NCBI GenBank assembly: GCA_018241165.1
Contig: JAFEEK010000477.1
Location: 1-11,113, forward strand
Source: Pseudomonadota bacterium
GTDB lineage: Bacteria > Pseudomonadota > Gammaproteobacteria > Xanthomonadales > Rhodanobacteraceae
Length of the DNA: 11,113 bases
Direction: 5' to 3'
The stretch's first letter is position 1, and each line of letters starts with the position of its first letter. Below are positions 6,578 through 11,113 of the stretch, one piece after another. The notes beneath the pieces are model-generated. The model was given only the letters and a program-made list of their open reading frames with translations, was not told where the DNA came from and searched no databases. The position numbers were made by a program, and so were the translations under genes.

Positions 6578-8193
6578 GTCGGTTCCTGGTGGCCCGCGCA
6601 AATCGAACGCGCCGCGGCACGCGCGGTAAGGATGCAGCCCGGCAGGAAGGTGCCTTCGAGCGAACGCTTGCCGCTGGCGCCGCCGCCGCCGAATCCGGCT
6701 GCTTCGCCGACGCAATACAAACCGGAAATGGGTTGATCGTTCGTGTCGAGTACGCGGCTTTGCAGGTCGGTGCGCAAGCCGCCCAGGCTCTTGCGCGTGA
6801 TCAGCTGCATGCGGATCGCGATGTACGGACCTGCACCGCGCATCTGCAATGGCGCGGGCTTGCAGGTGCGCAGGCGATCCGGTCCCCACTGCCGCGCGTG
6901 CAGGATGCGACGGATCTGGTCGTCGTTTTCGAGTTTGTTGCCGTTCGCGAAATTGGCATCGAACGCATCGGCCGTGGCCTGCAGCACGGCCGGATCGACG
7001 TCATGCGATTCGGTCAACGCATTCATTTTTTGCGCGAGGCCAGCCAGCGTGTCATCGACGAGGAAATCCGCGCTTTCGGCTTGCATCTGGCGCACCAGGC
7101 GACGATTGCCGAACAATGTTTCGATGAGGAACTGCGGAAATTGCCTGTCGCGGATGCGCGCATTGTGTTCGGCGCCGGAGATAGCGAATTCCTTGATCGC
7201 GATACGCCAGTTGAGCAGGTGCCAGGTCCAGGGCCTTTCCTGTTCGGCGACGCGCCGGCATAGCCAATTCGTGTCGAAACCGGTGACCAATGGCTCCGGT
7301 CCGATGCGCCGACCCGTGTGATCGAGCCACAGCGCCGATTTGCACGGAATCGTCGAAAGGCCGTGGCCTGGAAAATGCGGAAACGGATGCGCAAATCCGG
7401 CGGCGTAATTCCACATCTCGCCGGCGTGCGTGATTTGTGCGCCGAAACCGGCAGCGAGGTGATGCAGCTTGCCGTCGGCGAACGGATGCGCGCCGTTGAG
7501 CATCGTCGCTGGAATCGGCCGGTCTTTTGGCCAGTTCGCGCGAACTTGTTCATGGCTGCCATTGATGCCGCCCATCGCCAGCACGACGACGGGCGCATCG
7601 ATGCGCACCTGCGCGCCGGATTGCTCGTCCACTGCAACGACGCCGCCGATTTTTCCGGCGCTGCGATCCAGTTGCGTGACGCGATGGCGATGCAGCACCG
7701 TCAGCCTGCCGCCTGCACCGGCTTCGCGCAGGGCCGCGATCAGGAGCCGCGTCATCTCGCGCGATGTGCCCCAGATGATGTGGTAGCGGGGCAGGGAGTT
7801 GCCATCGCCAAAGCGGCCGCGCTCGACCCAGTTCACCGCCGGCATGAAGCGGATGCCTTCGCGCAGCAGCCAGTCGTGGACCTGCGACCGCGAATGCTCG
7901 ACGTAGTAGCGCGCCCACTGCATCGGCCATTTTTCGTCCGCATCCAGTTCGCCGAAGCGGATCCAGTCGCGCAGCGCGACCTCGGGCGTGTCGGGGATTT
8001 TCTTGCGCGCCTGCAACGGCGTGCCGACCAGGGCCATGCCGCCAAACGCCCACAGCGCGAGTCCGCCGAAGCGCCCGGGCGTGTCGCGATCGACCAGCAC
8101 GACGCGCGTGCCGGCGCGCAACGCTTCAAGCGCGGTGACGATGCCGGCGAGTCCGCCGCCGATCACCACGATGTCGGTTTGCGTTGCCGTCAT
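6574..8193 (-). CDS. FAD-binding dehydrogenase (3-ketosteroid dehydrogenase / fumarate reductase flavoprotein type)
   Basis: A 539-residue flavoprotein and the first gene of the three-gene operon. Its N-terminus has a Rossmann dinucleotide motif, DIVVIGGGLAGIVTALEALR (7-26), with VVLVDRD ending the second strand. The C-terminus has GLYCVGEAAGFGGGGASGKR (491-510) and SLEGTFLPGCILTARAAARS, the second FAD-contact segment of the family. It resembles the uncharacterised FAD-binding dehydrogenases related to ketosteroid dehydrogenases, which add or remove a C=C bond next to a carbonyl. No signal peptide or heme-binding CxxCH is seen, so it is probably cytoplasmic and not a periplasmic fumarate reductase. 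The substrate cannot be read from the sequence. The ATG at 8193 sits 8 bases after GGGGA; an in-frame TTG at 8214 is less likely. The stop overlaps the next gene as ATGA. Confidence 0.85.
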   Translation of the reverse strand: MTATQTDIVVIGGGLAGIVTALEALRAGTRVVLVDRDTPGRFGGLALWAFGGMALVGTPLQARKKIPDTPEVALRDWIRFGELDADEKWPMQWARYYVEHSRSQVHDWLLREGIRFMPAVNWVERGRFGDGNSLPRYHIIWGTSREMTRLLIAALREAGAGGRLTVLHRHRVTQLDRSAGKIGGVVAVDEQSGAQVRIDAPVVVLAMGGINGSHEQVRANWPKDRPIPATMLNGAHPFADGKLHHLAAGFGAQITHAGEMWNYAAGFAHPFPHFPGHGLSTIPCKSALWLDHTGRRIGPEPLVTGFDTNWLCRRVAEQERPWTWHLLNWRIAIKEFAISGAEHNARIRDRQFPQFLIETLFGNRRLVRQMQAESADFLVDDTLAGLAQKMNALTESHDVDPAVLQATADAFDANFANGNKLENDDQIRRILHARQWGPDRLRTCKPAPLQMRGAGPYIAIRMQLITRKSLGGLRTDLQSRVLDTNDQPISGLYCVGEAAGFGGGGASGKRSLEGTFLPGCILTARAAARSICAGHQEPT

Positions 8194-8335
8194 CCTGCGT
8201 ATCCCCGGGTTCAAACGCGCGTTTCGTATCCTACGCTACGGCGTGGGCGGGCGCGATATTTCGACGCGGACGGGCATGGCCATGCTCAGTTCGCTATGCT
8301 AGCCGGACATTCCCGCACGGATCGCATCCACGCCC
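8194..8335. promoter_or_regulatory. Divergent intergenic region with two 12-bp palindromes
   Basis: This gap separates the minus-strand flavoprotein operon from pip and must hold the operon's promoter unless transcription starts further inside pip. It carries two perfect palindromes, AAACGCGCGTTT (8213-8224) and GCATGGCCATGC (8274-8285), 61 bases apart from start to start. Either could be an operator. No convincing -35/-10 pair is visible on either strand, and pip has no clear ribosome-binding site. Confidence 0.4.
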
Positions 8336-9283
8336 ATGGCACTTCGCACCCTGTACCCGGAAATCGAACCCTTCGACAGCGGCATGCTGCGCGTGTCCGA
8401 GTTGCACACGCTGTACTACGAACAATGCGGCAATCCGCGCGGCAAGCCCGTGGTGTTCGTGCACGGCGGCCCCGGCGCCGGCTGCGGCGCGAACTCGCGG
8501 CGTTTTTTCGATCCGGCGCACTACCGCATCATTCTGTTCGACCAGCGCGGCAGCGGACGCTCCACGCCGCATGCCGAACTCACCGGCAACACGACCTGGG
8601 ACCTGGTCGCCGACATGGAACGCCTGCGCGAACATCTGCGCATCGATCGCTGGCAGGTGTTCGGCGGTTCGTGGGGTTCGACGCTCGCGCTCGCCTACGC
8701 GCAATCGCATCCGTCGCGTGCGACCGAACTCGTGTTGCGCGGCATTTTCATGCTGCGGCGCTGGGAACTGGAATGGTTCTACCAGAAGGGTTGCGACGCG
8801 ATCTATCCGGATGCCTGGGAAGCCTATGTCGAACACATTCCGCCGGGCGAACGCGATGATCTGATGCGTGCCTATTACCGGCGTTTGACAAGTCCCGATC
8901 TGGCAGTGCGACTCGCGGCCGCCAAAGTCTGGTCGACCTGGGAGGGCGCGACGAGCTACCTGCTGCAGAATCCGGATTACATCGCGTCGACTGGTTCGGA
9001 CGAATTTGCGCTCGCATTCGCGCGCATCGAATGCCACTACTTCGTCAATGGCGGGTTTTTCGAATGCGACGATCAGCTACTGCGCGATGCGCACAAGCTC
9101 AAACACATTCCTGCGGTGATCGTGCAGGGCCGCTACGACGTGGTCTGCCCGATGCGCAGCGCCTGGGACCTGCACCGCGCCTGGCCGGAGGCGGATCTGC
9201 GCGTCGTTGCCGATGCCGGGCATTCGGCGTTCGAGCCGGGCAATACGCATGAGCTGATCGAAGCAACGGATCGGTTCCGCTGA
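8336..9283 (+). CDS. pip: Proline iminopeptidase
   Basis: A 315-residue alpha/beta-hydrolase (peptidase family S33) that removes N-terminal proline from peptides, normally in the cytoplasm. The oxyanion-hole motif HGGPGAGCG is at 43-51, FDQRGSGRS at 68-76, and the nucleophile elbow GGSWGS puts the catalytic serine at 112. Asp268 (GRYDVV) and His296 (AGHS) complete the triad, each two residues later than Ser110/Asp266/His294 of the Xanthomonas enzyme. The whole length, including the helical cap and the terminal ATDRF, matches that group, and no signal peptide is present. I kept the ATG at 8336 because MALRTLYPEIEPFDSG matches the family N-terminus, although no Shine-Dalgarno sequence is evident. 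The gene is followed by hairpins shared with convergent psiF. Confidence 0.95.
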   Translation: MALRTLYPEIEPFDSGMLRVSELHTLYYEQCGNPRGKPVVFVHGGPGAGCGANSRRFFDPAHYRIILFDQRGSGRSTPHAELTGNTTWDLVADMERLREHLRIDRWQVFGGSWGSTLALAYAQSHPSRATELVLRGIFMLRRWELEWFYQKGCDAIYPDAWEAYVEHIPPGERDDLMRAYYRRLTSPDLAVRLAAAKVWSTWEGATSYLLQNPDYIASTGSDEFALAFARIECHYFVNGGFFECDDQLLRDAHKLKHIPAVIVQGRYDVVCPMRSAWDLHRAWPEADLRVVADAGHSAFEPGNTHELIEATDRFR

Positions 9284-9288
9284 CGCAC

Positions 9289-9323
9289 AAAAAAACCGGA
9301 CCGTGAGGCCCGGTTTCGTTGTG
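9289..9323. terminator. Terminator between pip and psiF
   Basis: AAACCGGACC (9293-9302), loop GTGA, and GGCCCGGTTT (9307-9316) form a 10-position stem with one A-C mismatch, starting 9 bases after the pip stop. On the minus strand the stem is followed by a run of seven T (complement of 9289-9295), so it is a classical intrinsic terminator for psiF. On the plus strand the tail reads TTTCGTTGTGTT, so it can also serve pip. This looks like a bidirectional terminator that is stronger for the minus strand. Confidence 0.8.
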
Positions 9324-9332
9324 TTGGAAAGT

Positions 9333-9382
9333 GCGGCCACGGATGGCCGCTTTGTGATTCTTGCGATCAAGGACGCTCGCAA
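9333..9382. terminator. Two further hairpins in the pip/psiF gap
   Basis: GCGGCC (9333-9338) and GGCCGC (9345-9350) form a perfect stem around ACGGAT, followed on the plus strand by TTTGTGATTCTT, a weak U-rich tail that could back up pip termination. TTGCGA (9361-9366) and TCGCAA (9377-9382) form a second stem that begins a few bases after the psiF stop when read on the minus strand. With the main terminator this gives three stacked hairpins in about 100 bases. Confidence 0.45.
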
Positions 9383-9386
9383 AAAT

Positions 9387-9767
9387 TCAGTGCGCGGCGG
9401 GAGCGGCAGTCGCATCGCCCTTCAGGCACGTGCTCATGAAGGTCTTGCGTGCGGCGCCTTTCAGGGCCTTGGTCTTGGCGTCGGCGTTGCAGGTCTTCAT
9501 CTTTTCCTGCTGGGTTTCCTTGGCGGTCGGTGCTGGGGCCGCTGCGACGGGCTTGGCGGCTGCCGGAGCGGCCGCTTCGCCGCCCTTGAGGCAGGTGCTC
9601 ATGAACGACTTGTATTCCGGACCCTTCAAGCCCTTGGCGTGGGCGTCCTTGGAACACGTGCTCATCTTGGTCTGCTGGGCCGTCATCGGCTTGGCGGTCT
9701 CGGCTGCGAACGCACTGCCGACGGCGGCAGCAAGGACGAGGGCGAGGGTGGCTACTGCGAGTTTCAT
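9387..9767 (-). CDS. psiF: PsiF-repeat protein, exported
   Basis: A 126-residue small protein with a Sec signal peptide (MKLAVATLALVLAAAVGSAFA, likely cut before AE at about 21/22), so a periplasmic or secreted location is expected. The mature part has two PsiF repeats, about 29-61 and 85-116. Each has the pattern (T)QQ...KM.TC, KGLKG or KALKG, and FMSTCLKG, with two cysteines 21 positions apart (Cys38/59 and Cys93/114). They are joined by an Ala/Pro-rich linker (about 63-82). E. coli PsiF has the same two-repeat design and was found as a phosphate-starvation-inducible gene; its molecular role is unknown. No Pho box was recognised here, so phosphate control is not shown. The ATG at 9767 follows AGGAG by 6 bases and opens the signal peptide; the frame is open to 9845 but without such support. 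Confidence 0.9.
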   Translation of the reverse strand: MKLAVATLALVLAAAVGSAFAAETAKPMTAQQTKMSTCSKDAHAKGLKGPEYKSFMSTCLKGGEAAAPAAAKPVAAAPAPTAKETQQEKMKTCNADAKTKALKGAARKTFMSTCLKGDATAAPAAH

Positions 9768-9773
9768 GGTGAT

Positions 9774-9778
9774 CTCCT
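9774..9778 (-). promoter_or_regulatory. Ribosome-binding site of psiF
   Basis: The minus strand reads TCAGGAGATCACC followed by ATG; AGGAG at a six-base spacing fixes the psiF start at 9767, directly at the signal peptide. Confidence 0.75.
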
Positions 9779-9816
9779 GACAGTGGTGGCGGTGCTGCCG
9801 CCGGAGTCTACGCCGG

Positions 9817-9870
9817 CACGATTGCGCGGCGTAGCTGCGGCGCACAATGATGCCGCAACGCTGAATCGTG
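9817..9870. repeat. Nested inverted repeat in the psiF upstream region
   Basis: CACGATT (9817-9823) pairs with AATCGTG (9864-9870), GCG (9824-9826) with CGC (9859-9861), and TGCGGC (9836-9841) with GCCGCA (9852-9857). This gives an interrupted cruciform or RNA stem of about 54 bases, 50 bases upstream of the psiF start. It may be part of the psiF 5' untranslated region. The pairings are visible; a function is not. Confidence 0.35.
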
Positions 9871-9887
9871 TCTGTAGGAAATCACCG

Positions 9888-9915
9888 ATCGGCGCTGTCG
9901 TTCAGCGCCGATTTT
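9888..9915. terminator. Hairpin between the aminotransferase gene and psiF
   Basis: ATCGGCGCTG (9888-9897) and CAGCGCCGAT (9903-9912) form a perfect 10-bp stem with loop TCGTT. Its position 61 bases after the aminotransferase stop suggests it ends that minus-strand transcript and separates it from psiF. The T-run (TTTT at 9912-9915, then TATTTTT) lies on the plus strand, where no gene is seen to end. On the minus strand the tail is only CGGTGATTT, so minus-strand termination would be U-poor. Confidence 0.55.
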
Positions 9916-9922
9916 GTCGGTA

Positions 9923-9957
9923 TTTTTGCAATCGTCCATGATTGCGAGAAGCAAAAA
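9923..9957. repeat. Second hairpin after the aminotransferase stop
   Basis: TTTTTGC (9923-9929) can pair with GCAAAAA (9951-9957). Alternatively GCAATC (9928-9933) pairs with GATTGC (9940-9945); the two share the GC at 9928-9929, so they compete. Read on the minus strand this is the first structure after the aminotransferase stop, which is 20 bases away. It may act together with the hairpin at 9888-9915 in 3'-end formation. Confidence 0.35.
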
Positions 9958-9976
9958 GCTGCCGTCCTTGGCTGGT

Positions 9977-11113
9977 TTACGCGGCCTTGGCCATGCGCGG
10001 CCCGTGTACCAGCGCCTGCTTGACCGCGTCGACGACCAGATCGACCTCGGCCGAGGTGACCATGAACGTGGGCGTGAAGCGCAGCGAATTGACGCCGCCA
10101 TGGATCACGCCGATGCCGTGTTCGCGCAGCCATTCTTCCGTGCTGCCGGCACCAAAACACTTGAACTCCGGCGCCAGTTCGCACGAGAACAGCAGGCCCG
10201 TGCCTTGCACCTTGGTGATCAGGCCCGGGAGTTCGGCCTTGAGCTTGCCGAGCTTGTCGAGGAATTCGGCGCCGCGCGCGCGGATGTTCGCCTTCAGTTC
10301 CGGCGTGACAAGGCCAAGCGCCGCACAGGCGACTTCGAGCGCGCGCGGATTGGCGGTCATGGTGTTGCCATAGATGCCCTTCTTGTACAGCGCGGCGGTC
10401 TTTTCCGTCACCGCCAGCACCGACAGGGGATACTGGCCGCCGTTGAGCGCCTTGGAATAGGTTTCCATGTCCGGCGGATCGAGCTTCTCGAAACCCGGGT
10501 AATCCACGATCGACAGCACGCCGTGCGCGCGCAGGCCGGCCTGGATCGAATCGACCAGGAACAGCGAGCCGTGACTGCGCGTGAGTTCGCGCGCGGCGGC
10601 GTAGAACTCCGGCGTGACCGAGCGGCCCGGATCGCCTTCGCCCATCACCGGCTCCAGGAACATCGCCTCGATGAACCAACCGTTCCTGTCGGCGTCGGCG
10701 AACACCTGGCGCAGCGCCTCGACGTTGTACGGCTCGACGGTGAGCAGGCTGTGCTCGTCGCGGAAGCTGGCGAGGTTCTGCACATAGGCCTTGCGCGAGG
10801 AATCCGAATACACGGCCGGGCGTTCGGTGCGGCCGTGGAAAGCGCCCTTGACCGCGAGGCGCTTGATCGTGCGTCCGGCGTATTTGCCGCCCGCATCCGT
10901 CATCAGCTTGGCGTTGACGTCGGCGATGCGGCAGGCCAGCGATACCGATTCCGAGCCGGAGTTCAGACACATGAACTTGCTGTAAGGGCAGGCGCCGCGG
11001 CTGCGTCCGACATGCGCCTTGAGCGCGCGCGTGAAGCGCATCTGGCTCACGCTCGGGGTCATGATGTTGGCCATCGGCACGGGTTTGGACATCGCCGCGT
11101 GTATCGCCTTCGG
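9977..11113 (-). CDS. Class III PLP-dependent aminotransferase (N-terminus outside window)
   Basis: The C-terminal 378 residues of a fold-type I, class III (ornithine/4-aminobutyrate/lysine type) aminotransferase. Counting from the first visible residue, LNSGSESVSLA (50-60) is the PLP phosphate-binding segment, AFHGRT (91-96) stacks on the cofactor, LEPVMGEGD is at 153-161, Asp188 and Gln191 in LVDSIQAG contact the ring, Lys221 in TYSKALNGGQYPLS should form the Schiff base, and YGNTMTANPRA carries the second-subunit phosphate Thr251. The usual DEVQ is DSIQ here, with the Glu lost. The frame is open to the window edge (reading PKAIHAAM), so the ATG at 11092 is probably internal and about 50 or more N-terminal residues are missing. 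The amino donor cannot be decided. It is cytoplasmic, without signal or membrane segments. Hairpins at 9888-9957 follow the stop. Confidence 0.88.
   Translation of the reverse strand, partial: PKAIHAAMSKPVPMANIMTPSVSQMRFTRALKAHVGRSRGACPYSKFMCLNSGSESVSLACRIADVNAKLMTDAGGKYAGRTIKRLAVKGAFHGRTERPAVYSDSSRKAYVQNLASFRDEHSLLTVEPYNVEALRQVFADADRNGWFIEAMFLEPVMGEGDPGRSVTPEFYAAARELTRSHGSLFLVDSIQAGLRAHGVLSIVDYPGFEKLDPPDMETYSKALNGGQYPLSVLAVTEKTAALYKKGIYGNTMTANPRALEVACAALGLVTPELKANIRARGAEFLDKLGKLKAELPGLITKVQGTGLLFSCELAPEFKCFGAGSTEEWLREHGIGVIHGGVNSLRFTPTFMVTSAEVDLVVDAVKQALVHGPRMAKAA

Noticed and set aside
6578..6889. N-terminal extension of the 2-hydroxy acid dehydrogenase
   Set aside because: The extra 104 residues are Arg-rich and overlap the upstream flavoprotein gene; the ATG at 6577 has AGGAA and the family N-terminus.
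7318..8859. A 513-residue plus-strand open frame across the flavoprotein and pip
   Set aside because: It crosses the intergenic gap and overlaps two well-supported genes; the translation has no recognisable motif.
1..11113. Search for CRISPR arrays, tRNA or rRNA genes, insertion sequences and phage-type genes
   Set aside because: No spaced direct repeats, tRNA-like cloverleaf, terminal inverted repeats with transposase, or phage proteins were seen by eye.

Overview
The window is GC-rich chromosomal DNA with tightly packed genes and short gaps. The sulfate-assimilation layout (cysI-cysH, then cysB, then cysG), the Xanthomonas-type proline iminopeptidase and the PsiF-repeat protein suggest a gammaproteobacterium near the Xanthomonadales (Xanthomonadaceae or Rhodanobacteraceae). 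This placement is inferred from gene content and protein resemblance; no marker gene is present. I see no rRNA, tRNA, CRISPR array, insertion sequence or other sign of mobile DNA.

Bases 1-3778 are a cysteine-biosynthesis block. The end of cysI (sulfite reductase hemoprotein) overlaps cysH (PAPS reductase) by an ATGA. Convergent to them lies cysB, the LysR-type sulfur regulator, and divergent from cysB is cysG, which makes the siroheme that CysI needs. So one stretch encodes PAPS to sulfite, sulfite to sulfide, the cofactor and the regulator. In front of cysB is a 32-codon reading frame with a good ribosome-binding site, two consecutive Cys codons, and a stop overlapping the cysB start as ATGA; cysB itself has no visible ribosome-binding site. 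I think this is a cysteine-responsive leader peptide, and it is the best candidate here for something undescribed.

Bases 3756-8193 hold a three-gene minus-strand operon. In transcription order it encodes an FAD-binding dehydrogenase of the 3-ketosteroid dehydrogenase/fumarate reductase type, an FMN-dependent L-lactate (2-hydroxy acid) dehydrogenase, and a ThDP enzyme usually named 'acetolactate synthase' but with benzoylformate-decarboxylase-like motifs. The last two steps could convert a 2-hydroxy acid to a 2-keto acid and then to an aldehyde or an acyloin. The substrate is unknown.

Bases 8336-11113 hold proline iminopeptidase (+), a small secreted protein with two PsiF repeats (-), and the C-terminal part of a class III PLP aminotransferase (-) that runs off the right edge. 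The junctions carry several hairpins, including a terminator between pip and psiF.
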